From Pleurotus ostreatus/Saccharomyces cerevisiae fusant (taxonomy: Eukaryota > Opisthokonta), in the NCBI GenBank assembly GCA_024196135.1, contig JAMQCK010000075.1:1-64000 (forward strand): a DNA stretch of 64,000 nt. Direction: 5' to 3'. The notes under the pieces are model-generated. The model made no database searches, was not told the origin of the DNA, and worked only from the letters and a program-made list of their open reading frames with translations. Shown here piece by piece: positions 1 through 10,243 of the stretch. Position numbers and translations under genes: made by a program. Within the stretch, counting starts at the first letter, position 1, and every line of letters starts with the position of its first letter.

Positions 1-176
1 CTGCCCCGCAGCAGGTGCACCTTGCACTCGATCGCCGCCCATCCACCCCCACCCGGACGCCATTAAACTGCTGCTCCCCCCAGGCTAGTCCTCCCCCCTC
101 GCTGGCACCCAGTCCTATCCATACACGACGATAGTACCGCGCTGCCCACACAGGGACCCTATTCACCACACCTCCA

Positions 177-645
177 ATGGCCGACCCGTACTCGTACAAC
201 GAAGCCGCGATCCGCGCGTACTCGATCAGCATCGCGGAGCACACGCTCAAGCAGTACCGCGCGCTGCTCAAGCATCACGACGCGCTCCTGAAGCAGCAGG
301 AGGTCGCGCTGCAGCGCCAGAAGACGCGCTCCGCGTCCGGCCGCGGTACGCCGACCGTGCACGCGCGCGCACAGCTCGAGAAGAGCGTGCACGACGTCGA
401 GCAGCTCGAGGCGCGCCTGAAGATGCTCAGAGTAGACGACCGCGAATCGTCGCCACCACCAGTTGCACGCAAAGCGCCCGCTCCTACTTCAAAGAAGGGT
501 GAGTAACCTAGATCGATGCCGTGCGACGCGATTCACGAGCCCGCTAGACCTCGACGCGGACAAGCGCGAGGAGTGGCACGAAGAGACGACCGCGGTCACG
601 CAGACGCCCCCAAGTGCGAAGCCGTCGACATCGTCGAAGCCTTGA
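177..645 (+). CDS. Small charged coiled-coil protein, function unknown
   Basis: Two exons are read: 177-498 and 548-645, joined across a 49-nt intron (GTGAGT donor, CTAG acceptor), giving about 139 residues. The first exon begins MADPYSYNEAAIRAYS and continues into a helix-forming stretch rich in Lys, Gln, Leu and Glu (residues ~20-95), which looks like a coiled coil. A Pro/Ala/Ser linker follows (SSPPPVARKAPAPTSKK), then an acidic tail (DLDADKREEWHEE). No enzyme motif, signal peptide or membrane segment is seen. The stop falls inside a 24-bp tandem repeat (624-695), so an alternative reading of the second exon in another frame cannot be excluded. I do not recognise the family. Confidence 0.6.
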
Positions 646-695
646 TGGTCGACATCTCCGGAGCCGTGATGGTCGACCTCGTCGCGGCCTTGATG
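624..695. repeat. Three tandem 24-bp units
   Basis: Units start at 624, 648 and 672. Each begins GTCGAC and ends TTGATG or GTGATG. The period is a multiple of three, and in one plus-strand frame the units encode the octapeptide pattern V-D-[IL]-x-x-A-[LV]-M. The stop codon of the preceding gene (643-645) lies inside unit 1. Confidence 0.75.
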
Positions 696-3305
696 GCCGA
701 CGAGCCTGTCCGTGCGTATCCAACATGATCATGCGTGTCGCGGTGACGAAAACTGACGAGCAGCAGACCGCGTGACGCGTTGACGAGATCAACCTGACCT
801 ACTAGCGCTCGGGTTAGTCGGTGACGTTACACGCGCACCGCCCGCCGCTGCGCATACTCGCGCGCCTTCTCCTCCCTCTGGCGCTCGAGGCATACCTTCT
901 TTATATATTCTCACTTGTAGATGCACTGTTCCGAGACGGACCTAAGCTGGTCCCGAGGCGGACCTTCTGCTCCCCCTCGATGGACCTCCCGCCGGCCCCT
1001 CTTTGCGGACTGCATGCTTTACCCTACATATCTATATTCCCCTTCTCCCCGCCATATATCTTCTTGCTATTTAACTACCTATCTCTTGGGCATTAGGCGT
1101 CTTCGTTCGTTGGCAAGTTAGCACCTTAGTATTCTTTTTTTCTCGGCTTTTTGCTGACTGCATCGTCGGCCTATTGACTGTACTGTGCAAAAGGGCTTGA
1201 TGAACATAACCTTCTTCCACCGATACTGTAGTATACAAGGCTTGCATAAGGCATAGGCCTGGCCGCTGCGAGACGGAACTTTGGAAGCGGAGGAAGGGAA
1301 CGATATCCTCGCGCCATCTGGCAACACCAGGATATCACCGCTTTGCTGCGTCCTTCCAAAGGAACTTTCCTGAGATCTGTACTTACGTTCTGACTTACCC
1401 ATGATGGCGGTCTCTTCGGCGCGAACAGGAATCAAAGGGATGGGCGGAGGCTTTAGTATCGGTCAAATACTTGAATGCCTGCTTTGGCTGGTAGCTTTGC
1501 TGCGTCGCTGCATACAGGCTGATCTGAATCGCTTGCACAGCTGCGCAGAATATTCACTGTCCTCCCACGAGTGGTAGCTTCTTCCGCGCCTCCTATGACT
1601 AGCTTCTTGCAAACCGCTGACCATACTGAAGCCTGCTAGTAGCAGCAGCTGGACGCAACACGCTGCACGCACGCGCAAAGTGCCAAATGCGGACTAGAGG
1701 AAGATCAACTTCGGCGAATTCCGTGCACCAGACCAACCTCATTGACCTTCGACAGCCCGGCTGACCAGTCTCCAATGCTGCGCTCTCCTGAGTGGAACAT
1801 CTCTGTACCAATGAGAGAGTCGGATATGGCTAATGGGATGGTGTGGTGTCCGCATAACCACTGGCTAGCGACATGAGTGGCGTCGATTATCAGCCTTGTA
1901 AATGGTTGCCCTTCATTCATCGCCAGAGGGTATCTTGGTGATACAGGTGATTTTAGCATGAGAATACTCTACGCTTGCGTCGTTCGAGGGTCCAGTTGCT
2001 AAGGCCTCTCGCACCCGCGCTCTCCACGAGTTAGATAAGTATGGAGGGCTTGCAATTTCACAAGCCAAGTCGATAGGCTGTTCGTCGCGACAAACCCCTG
2101 CTACACTAGGCAGTGCACCCAGAGATGGACCATTGATGCATCGATATACGCAGGCAAGTACGAGTCATTCTCGTACTTAGTAGTGAGCATAAGTAGCAAC
2201 CGAAGTGGCCAGTATATATCGGCCTCATCGGTCAGTAGCTTCATCGCTTGGGCGCAAAGTCGGACCGGGGAATGGATTCCCAGAAGGGCCAGAACCGGGT
2301 GAGAAGCTTACAATAAGTACCTGGGAGGTGAACGCAATGAGTCGCTCCACCGCCAAGTAGGCGATGCCGGGAGAGAGTAGGCGAGCTCGGGAGAGGAGGG
2401 AGGCGAGCACGAGAAAGAGGGCAGAATGCGGGGATCGAACCCCGAAGGACTCGGCTTCGTCCTTCCTCCCTTCGCGGCTAGAGAAAGGCTGCGCACACGC
2501 CCCAGTTTTGCAGCCCATGTACCTATCCGCGTAGCTCGTGTACGCATCTTCGTGGCCGTCGTAGCCCGGTCCAGTGCAATTGGTATGACACGGAGACGGC
2601 GCGGATAGGTCCAGTGGAGCTGAATATAGGGTCCCTCGCCTCTTCCTGACGAACGCAGATGAAAAGCGACTGGCTGCCAGGTTACAGACCGAGTCAGTGC
2701 GAAGCACCATCGTGATTATCGCGATGACAAGGGCAGACCGCCACGCGACGCGCAGGCCCAGACCCTGAACATGAATCGAGAGACCCACGACATGACTGAA
2801 GAGGCCCACGACATGACCTGAACATGAAGAAGTACGGCACCATGAATAGGTCCGCCACGCTGCTGGCAAGAAGGACATCGCTGAATGAAGGCCGCTATAA
2901 GAAGGCGGTGCACTGCATTCCAGGTGCACATTCGCTCACGTCGTTCACACCGACCCCTGGCAGGCCTCGTTTTCCCGGCGTGGCCACATACGTTTCGGTA
3001 TCACGTTCGCTTGCTGAGAGGTCAGGCGGGCGCCTATCCTTGTTATCGCCGCTTCCCCTGCTCCTAGAGGGCGAGCGCGAGAGTTTCTAGAGTGGCGAGT
3101 GGCGAGGGCGGCGTGCGGAGGGAAGTGTCTGAGCCCGTCGTTGCCGAGCACGATGAGGGGGAGTGGTTGAGGCGGCTCGCGAGAAGAGAATGAGATGACA
3201 GAGGGAGATGAGGCGATCGTTTCTGCGCAGCGAGAAGTAGGTGGCGAGAGATATAGGACAAGGGCGATTGAGTAGGCGATCAGCGTCTTGTCTTCGCCGG
3301 GAGTC
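696..3305. other. Gene-poor region
   Basis: No gene could be built here. Short ORFs occur on both strands, including a 234-codon minus ORF at 2225-2929 with no recognisable domain and low-complexity composition. A doubled unit containing CCCACGACATGAC occurs around 2784-2816. A short tRNA-B-box-like palindrome on the minus strand (about 2425-2445) does not build into a tRNA. Confidence 0.5.
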
Positions 3306-4229
3306 TACAGACCTTTCGGAAATGCTTGCTTCGATCGGGAAAGTGATGAGATCAAAAATCAAAAAGCCCGGAAAATCGAACAAATCCGTAGCGCACTGTT
3401 GACTGGCCTGAGGCTCTCTAAGGCGACGCGAACTCGCGCGCGAAGTCTGTACGATTGTGTGCGCGAAAGAACGAGCCCAAACGACCTACGGGGCGTCAAG
3501 ATATCGAAGGAGCGGTCGGACACGTCATCCGGGCGCGCGTCCCCACTTGAGGAGGATCTTCGCGTTCAGGCAGTTTGAGGTAAACGGCGCAATGCTAGCG
3601 TCGCTGAGAAGATGCACTCAAGGTCTCCGGGGTGATTCCCGTGGACGAGCCTGTTTGCATGGCCAATTTCGAGCTCGTTCGAGGGGAACCTGGCGGTCGT
3701 CTGTAGCCGTTCCTTCGCACGTCATCACCGAGCTTTCAGCCTCGTTTTTACGCTCCCTAGATACTAGAGCTTCAATATAGTAAACACGCAGGAGGAATGA
3801 GTACAGGGACCGCGTATGCAGACGGTCTAATTGGATGTACCCTGCGCACCAGGACATCTCACCCATGGCGCACCGTCGGAGTCGCATCGCCTGGCCTAGT
3901 GACCACTCGCGAGGCTTAGAAGGGTCTATTGTCACCTCCGAGTAGCCAGAAGCCGCTCTGAGCATGATTTGTGTAACTGAAGGTCGAGCGCGCGCCCGAT
4001 GACGTGTCCGACCGCTCCCCCGAGATGTCGACGCCCCGAGGGTCGTTCGGGCCCGTTCTTTCTCTCACACATTCGTACAGACTTCGCGCGCTAATTTCCA
4101 CCGCCCTAGAGAGTCTCAGGTCGGCCAACGGCGCGCTACGGATTTGTTCGATTTTCTCGATTTTACGGGCTTTTGATTTTTGATCTCATCACTTTCCCGA
4201 TCGAAGCAAGCATTTCCGAAAGGTCTGTA
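3306..4229. mobile_element. 920-bp foldback/MITE-like element flanked by TA
   Basis: The left arm (about 3308-3540) and right arm (about 3985-4227) are inverted copies of one another. Both start CAGACCTTTCGGAAATG when read inward and remain alignable for about 235 nt with scattered substitutions and small indels. The arms enclose a spacer of about 440 bp. Each outer end is bordered by TA (3306-3307 and 4228-4229), which fits the TA target duplication typical of Tc1/mariner-type transposons. No transposase ORF is inside, so this looks like a non-autonomous foldback or MITE copy. Divergence between the arms suggests it is not recent. Confidence 0.75.
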
Positions 4230-4804
4230 TCTCGTCCGTTGTATTGCCCCCGCTGGTTCCGTGCAGGTTCCGCGGGGCCAACTGTCGGCATACCCCGCGG
4301 GGGAGCATATGGGCATGAGCGCACCCTGAGATAGAAGTTGAACGCGAAGCGCCTGGCGAGGGCGCGGTAAGCGCCAGACCCGAGCCCGCCCGCGAACAAT
4401 GGCCAGCGGGCAAACTGCGGCGCACGGAGCTGATAAAGGGTCCGATAATCGGAATCAAGCTTTGATCGGGTGATCGAGCCGGCAACTGATTTGTTTGTAT
4501 CCGGGCGGCGCTTCTTGTGTTCGCGGTTGCCAGCGACGGCGAGGGCAGCACACAGCGGCAGCGGCACGGGCACCTCCTCATCAACTCTGCTTTTCCCGCG
4601 TCTGAGGCAAGGACTCTGCGCCTGTGTTCAACCTTCGCTCCTTCGAAAAATTGCCGCCACCCGCCGCCCCACCCTCGTTGCACCTTCACTCCGCCCAGCT
4701 GCCTCGTGCCCGGCTCATTTAAAAGCTCGCGATCAGGGCGCTGACTCCCTTTGCGACCCGCCACTTCTTCCCCTCTCGCGACACCCTCCCCATCTTTGCC
4801 TGTG
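4230..4804. other. Upstream region of the first MARVEL-like gene
   Basis: There is no convincing gene. The last ~130 bp are pyrimidine-rich and run into the ATG at 4805, as is common in fungal promoters and 5' leaders. A 208-codon minus-strand ORF crosses the foldback element and this region, and is taken as spurious. Confidence 0.5.
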
Positions 4805-6301
4805 ATGTCTTTCAAGACCGCGAGGGCATGTCTCTATGGTGCGTCCCCAGTCCGTGGGGTGGCCACAGATGCTGACGGGCGCCCCGTAGCCGCTGTCATC
4901 GTACTGACGATCATCTGCACCGGGATGGCGGGGTACTTTGCGAGTGTTCTCATGCATTCATCTCTCAGTGAGTGCTCAAGCGCCCAGCGCCTGCGCGGTG
5001 ATTGACAGATCCCCACCAGCCACTTTTGTTCCATTTGCGCTCTTCGTCTGCGCGTCGAGCATCCTCATCTTCTTCTGTCTGTGCGTACCCTCCTCCGTCG
5101 TCCCTCGACCCATCCTCATCTTCCACTAGCCTGGGCTTCAGCGCCATATTGGCCCACCGTAACCCCATCTCCACTAGGATTGAGCTCGGATCCCTTGGCC
5201 TGTCCGGCATCTTCTGGCTCAGTGCGTCCACAAGGCCCGATCATTGCCCCATAATACTCACCGCCATCTAGGTCTCGGTGCGCTCATGGCCTCTTCCGCC
5301 GCTCAAGATGCGGACGTCGAGTGCTTCTCGTCGGAGGACTCCACGACCCCCTTGAGCGAGGACCTTGCATCTTGTGCGTGCTCCGCCCAAATTTGACCGT
5401 GAAGGCGGTGCTGACACCCTCCCTAGTGAAGACCGACCAGTTCCACGCCATGTACCGGGTCTTGGAGGCGTTCTCGTTATTGAACGCCATCCTTGGTGCG
5501 TCTGACGGTCTTTACGTGGCCTGCGCTCTTCCCTAATCGCCTAACTAGTCCTTGGGTTCTTCCTCATGCTCTTCGGCTTGGCGATTCGTCGGCATAGAGT
5601 ATGTCCTCCGCCTCCCTACGAGTCATCGATGACTGACAGCCGAGCAGCTTGGCGATACGCACATGTGGGTGGGCCCGGTTACGTCCTGCGCGTGGTTCAA
5701 CAACTACGGCGGTGGGAGCAACGTCGAGCGCAACAACTCCTCGTCGTCCATCCTGCCGTTCTTCCAAGCGAAGGACCGTCCGGAGGGCTCGAAGAGGCGC
5801 ACCGAGGGTTCCAGGGCCCAGACTGGCACCGGCGCGCACCTCCCGACGCCGATTGCGGCTGCGCACAGGCGGTACGGCTCCAACGCCCGCGAGACCCCGG
5901 CCATGGAGGAGCGGGCCACGACCTCGCGCACACCCGTGAGCGTATCCCGCGCCGCCCGGCAGCACGCGCGCCAAAAGTCTGCATCGCGCACCGCCGCCGC
6001 CGCCCCGCCGCGCAGACAAGACTCCGGCTCGCGCAACCCGCAGCGCCAGAACTCGTCGTCGCGGGCACAGCCCACGCGGCAGGACTCCTCCCGCTCGCGC
6101 GCGCCGCCCGTGTCGCGCGACAACTCGTCCCGGAGACAGAACTCGGTGTCACGACAGAACTCGTCGTCGCGGCGGGACGTGTACCGCTCGGACAGCCGGC
6201 GCGCGCGCAACCGCGACCCGTCCCCCGTCCCGTCCTACATCGAGTCGTCGCTCGAGGATTACGATGCGGGCTACATCGCGAATCCGTACGACAGACGCTG
6301 A
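4805..6301 (+). CDS. MARVEL-like membrane protein with long Ser/Arg-rich tail
   Basis: Eight exons are read: 4805-4838, 4890-4967, 5020-5080, 5130-5221, 5272-5373, 5427-5495, 5549-5598 and 5648-6301. All junctions keep frame and give 379 residues. The first ~160 residues hold four hydrophobic segments (around AAVIVLTIICTG, FVPFALFVCASSILIFF, GSLGLSGIFWLS and GFFLMLFGLAI). The pair R-I-E-L-G followed by a Trp-containing helix is typical of fungal MARVEL-domain proteins. The C-terminal ~200 residues are hydrophilic and dominated by Ser, Arg and Gln, with repeated R-Q-[DN]-S-[SV]-S motifs, and look disordered and cytosolic. It is the first of three similar genes in the same direction. The precise function is not known; membrane organisation or trafficking is an inference from the fold. 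Confidence 0.85.
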
Positions 6302-6748
6302 GCGCGGGGCCACGGCGCTGGCGCTGGCCCCCCGGTCACTATATATAATGGAATGAATGACGAGCAAACAGGATGAACTCTGCTCTGCGGAGGAAGAAGC
6401 CTTGTACGTATGTATTCACGACTGCACGACCATTATCTACATACATAGAATAAGATTATTTCCTTACCGGGATGTATTAACGGATCGCCACTGACCTTTT
6501 GGGTATATATACGTGTTGTAAGAAGGGTAGGAGGGCTGCCATGAGTGTTCAAGACAAGGTGAGGAAGATCCGGCGCTGCGGAGGACGACGGGCTGTTCTG
6601 GTCGCTCATGGTGATGTCATCAATATTACGATCACGTGGAAGTTCTATTGTTTTGATAAAAACGAACACGGTGATACGGCGCAGTCGGCGCTTGCTTCCT
6701 GCTCTGATCGACGATTGCACGACCTCAAATAACTGATTTACGACCGCG
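6302..6748. other. Intergenic region between MARVEL-like genes 1 and 2
   Basis: Short (about 450 bp). It contains a TATATATAA-type stretch soon after the gene 1 stop and another TATATATACG stretch near 6500. No ORF of interest is seen, and no terminator or promoter can be assigned with certainty. Confidence 0.4.
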
Positions 6749-8072
6749 ATGACCGTACGCTTTGCGAACTGGAGACTCGCATTCTTCGGTGCGCGCCGTC
6801 ATACCCTTCCTGAGGCCTGGACCTGACCGACTCTTCCCCGCTCTGTGCCGCTGACGCAACCGACGCTGTTCCCCGCTTCGTCCCGGTCGACGCATTCCCC
6901 TCACCCTCTGCGAAATTCACAACAATAGTGACAATACTGTGCTTCTCTGGTGCGTGTTCCCATGTCCGATCACAAACCGTCACTCACCTGCTTCCCTCAG
7001 CAACTGTTCTGGGTATCACAGCATACTTTGCGTCGATATTCCTACCAAACCTCCATCGTATGTCCCCCTCTCGACCCCTCTCTCCGGAACCTACTCAACA
7101 TCCCTCCTAGATGACTTTACGATCTTCGGAATCGTCGTCTCGACGTTAACGATACTCGCCTTCTTGATCATGTGTGTTGCTGCGGTCCCTCATCCCCCCT
7201 TCCTCTTATACGGTCCCCTAGATTACAATGGGCTCAACCTAGGATCGAGGTCCCTGTACTCTTCGTCCTCGGCGTACTATGGCTTGGTGCGTCCCCCCAC
7301 GGTTCTCCCATCATACGCGCTGTCTAATCTCCCCCCTCAGCCCTCGCCTCATGGGCAACGTAAGCACGCTGCTGAAGTTTTCTGGGGGACCGGCCTGACG
7401 CACCTCCAGAGACTCGATTGGGAACACGCAGTGCGATGGGCTAGCGGGACAGGTCACGGCCACGAAGAACGGCAGCAGTGCGTCTTAGTTCTTCTTTGGG
7501 TTAGGTGGTTGGAGGAGTGCTAACGAGGATTGTAGTGAGCGCCGCGGCGTATTGCCGCGAGATGCGCGTCGTGCAGGCGTTCTCGTGGATGAACTTCTGC
7601 CTGTTTGTGATCGCGTTCTTCATCATCCTCAGCCTGATCTCGCAAGCGCAACGCTTCGGTCGCCCGGACATCTGGGACGCGCCTATCCGAGGTGCGCTCG
7701 CTTACCTTCTTCCCCCATCCCTCCATCCTCCGCCCCCTCCTCTTCTCCTTACCTCCTCTTCTCTTTACCTCCTCTTTTCTCGCCCTTCCCTGTCCTCCTC
7801 ACCCCTCCTTCCACCTCTCCCCCTCCCTCACTAACCGACACCCACCCCCAGAACTCGGCTGGTTCGGCGAGTACCCCGGCTACTACAACTACGGCACCCA
7901 CAACCCCGCCGCGCAGGGCATGCCCCCCGCGGGCTACCCGCAGTACCCCTACCCATACATGCCCGGCTACCCGCAGATGCAGCAGCCGAGCCCGGGGACG
8001 GCCATCGTGATCCAGCCGGGGATTAATGGGGCGCCGCCGACGATTACGCAGGTGCCGGCGAGTACGGTGTAG
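6749..8072 (+). CDS. MARVEL-like four-span membrane protein, second of three
   Basis: Nine exons are read: 6749-6788, 6929-6949 (only 21 nt), 7001-7057, 7111-7171, 7222-7286, 7341-7359, 7410-7477, 7536-7691 and 7852-8072. They give 235 residues with all phases consistent. Hydrophobic segments lie around VLGITAYFASIFL, IFGIVVSTLTILAFLI, VPVLFVLGVLWLGLASW and SWMNFCLFVIAFFIIL. The sequence R-I-E-V-P just before the third segment, and an extracellular Cys (TQCDG), match the layout of fungal MARVEL-type proteins. The C-terminus is a short Pro/Tyr/Gly-rich tail (YPQYPYPYMPGYPQ). The last intron is long and pyrimidine-rich. The 21-nt microexon is needed to keep frame and supplies the start of the first membrane helix. 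Molecular function is unknown. Confidence 0.85.
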
Positions 8073-9072
8073 AGGGCGAGGGCGGCACAAGACGAGAAAG
8101 TATGCGGCGAGCACGGTGTAACGATGAGCGTCTACTCGCCGTGTTTGCCGTATCTACCGACCGATGGACAAGCTTAGGGCTCAGGCTGCGCCTGCGTCTG
8201 GCTCATGTGTGATCGATGGACTGGGACATCCTACCCTACCCTATTCTGCGCTACCTACTTACCGCCTATCATGCCGAGGGAATCGCTTAGGCGAGGACTT
8301 CGACAAGGACAAGAAGGCGGACACTGTACATCTACTGACCTCGGGTCTAACTGGTTATTCGTCGAGTTACTTACAGGCTGTCTTCTTTGCTGGCTGTCCG
8401 AGTGACAAGCTTACAGGCTGTCGGCTATCTGGCATCTATCTATGTAGAACTTATCGCTTGGTTGCTTCCCTTACCGAATGAAAAGATATAGATTTCTTCT
8501 CTTCTGCGACTACAGTATACTTTGTACGAAGGGTTCAGAAGCGGGCATCGCTGCTCACAGGTGGTTTTGTTACGTCGTCCGCACGCACCTCTTCAGCGTC
8601 CCTAGCGCACGACTATCTCGCGTCATCTATTCATACAACCTAGCGTGGGCTTGACACTGGTGTCAGCAGCGCACGGAGAGCACAGGGAGGACATGTCATG
8701 GAGGGCATGCTGTGAATTCGCACAGGAAGGGCATGAATCACAAGAAAGACGTGCAATGAATTCGTCGCCGTGCCTCGAGGCCGCCTCGCCCGCGCCTCGT
8801 GCCCTCCGTCATAAGATATCGGGGTGCTTCCTGCCTCTCGCGCTGTCTGTGGTCGTCCGGCTGATCTGTATCTCGCTCCAGTCTGCTAGCTTGTCTTTGT
8901 ACAGTCTAGCTGCGCTGTCTCTGCACAGTCTAGCTGTGCTATCTCTCCCCTAGTGTATTTCTAACGTTACGACTGCTGGGATCGATTCCGCTCAAGCTAC
9001 CTCCAGCATTCCAAGCAAGCCCGCCGACATCTACCTCGAGCTTTCCATCCATCTACCTCGTTCATATCCGCC
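8073..9072. other. 1-kb intergenic region with a small tandem repeat
   Basis: No gene is supported. At 8881-8950 there are three degenerate ~24-bp units starting GTCT(A)GCT and containing TGTCTCTG or similar. At about 8368-8422 the 13-mer TTACAGGCTGTC(T/G) occurs twice. The last ~80 bp are likely the leader of the next gene. Confidence 0.45.
8881..8950. repeat. Three degenerate 23-24 bp tandem units
   Basis: Units begin at 8881, 8904 and 8928 with GTCT(G)CTAGCT or GTCTAGCTG and include TGTCTTTG or TGTCTCTG. The tract is short and lies in an intergenic region. Confidence 0.6.
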
Positions 9073-9772
9073 ATGCCGCTTTTCCGTGACCATCCTGTGC
9101 GCTCGACTGCGGGCGGTGCGTAGCTGAGTGTGTCCGGGGTCTGCGTTATGCTCATCATCGTTGTCTGTATCCCTTTCCCCACCCACCTGTCCTCCACCCC
9201 TCACTTGGTCTCGCCTTTCACTCGTACTCCATCCTCACCCACCCATCTCATGCGCCGGTGATCGGCTTTCGTGTCCGCCGCACCATGCAGTCGTGATCGC
9301 ACTGGCGATCGCCCACACGGTGGCGCGTGTCCTATCCGCACCGGCCGCATTCCACTACACCCAAGCGACGCTCGCGGTGCTCTCCATCCTGGCAATGATG
9401 GTGCTGTGAGTGGATATACCCGCGCACCCTGATTCACCACTCACTAGCTATCCATCCTTCAGGGTCACTCTGCATCACAGACGAGAAGGGCACCTCCTCA
9501 CGCAGACGCAAGAGGAGATGATGCTCATCGGCGGGTTTGGGCTCTTCTGGCTGGGTGCGTCTCGCGTCAGCTTCCTACTCTTCGAGCGCTGACCATCGTT
9601 TGCAGCGGCCTACATGGGCTGGAGAGCCGTCCGCCAACGCAGTACCGGCGATGCTGTCGCGCCTTCCACCGGGAGCGGCGGTGGAGGGGCTGTCGGTAGC
9701 AGGGGCGGTTGGCCGTCCCCGTGCTCTAGTAATGATTATTACTGCATCATGGAGGAGTACACCTACTATTAG
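9073..9772 (+). CDS. Small MARVEL-like membrane protein, third of three
   Basis: Four exons are read: 9073-9115, 9291-9405, 9463-9554 and 9606-9772, giving 138 residues. As in the two upstream genes, a short hydrophilic first exon ends in phase 1 after Gly and is followed directly by a hydrophobic helix (VVIALAIAHTVARVL). Two more hydrophobic stretches follow (ATLAVLSILAMMVL; LIGGFGLFWLGAAYMG). The tail is Gly/Ser-rich and ends with a tyrosine-rich motif (DYYCIMEEYTYY). Shared strand, spacing and intron style support an origin by local duplication. Possible alternative: an unrelated small tetraspan. Function unknown. Confidence 0.75.
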
Positions 9773-10243
9773 GTGGAACCGGTATCACGAGTCGGGCGCT
9801 GGACGCGGACACGAAAATCACCATTCTATGTGAAGGCTGCGGGGATCTTCAGCCATACTGAAGATGCTTGATTACTCACTAGCTTGTATTATACGCAATT
9901 CCACAAGGGCTCTTATGAGACATCATGCGAAGAGAGCTCGAGCTGCGTGCAAAAAAAGGTAAACTTGTTCATTGAATCTAGTAGGGGAAGGGGATACGAT
10001 GCTGCTGTTGTCGAGAGGCCTGTCCGCTATACTGTATCTTTCCAGCTGCCAGTGGTCCGTCGTTCATGCTCGATGGGGCAGAGGTCTATAGATCATTTCA
10101 ATGAAGACGACGCGCTACAACCAACATCCATGTGTGTGTCCATGGTTATAGATGTTTTGATCCTGGGAAAGTACGTGACACTGGGCGCTCGGCGAATCGT
10201 GACGCGCCTTTCACTGACATTCACCTTCATCTTGACCTTGATC
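9773..10243. other. Upstream region of the MYND gene
   Basis: An in-frame open stretch begins at 9884 but has low coding quality. The first residues resembling a conserved start are at 10244 (MPPRTSFSRAYDE). The region is treated as promoter and 5' leader. Confidence 0.45.

Noticed and set aside
1463..1678. 71-codon minus ORF starting with a hydrophobic, signal-like stretch
   Set aside because: Too short and isolated; no splice continuation or homologous pattern was seen.
2421..2500. Possible tRNA on the minus strand (GGTTCGATCC B-box-like sequence)
   Set aside because: The T-arm loop would have six bases if paired, no 5' acceptor partner for the 3' sequence was found, and no proper D-arm or anticodon arm could be drawn.
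2225..2929. 234-codon minus-strand ORF
   Set aside because: No domain, low-complexity composition, no intron structure although neighbours are intron-rich; likely chance in GC-rich DNA.
4189..4815. 208-codon minus ORF
   Set aside because: It runs across the end of the foldback element and the promoter of the MARVEL-like gene, with no recognisable domain.
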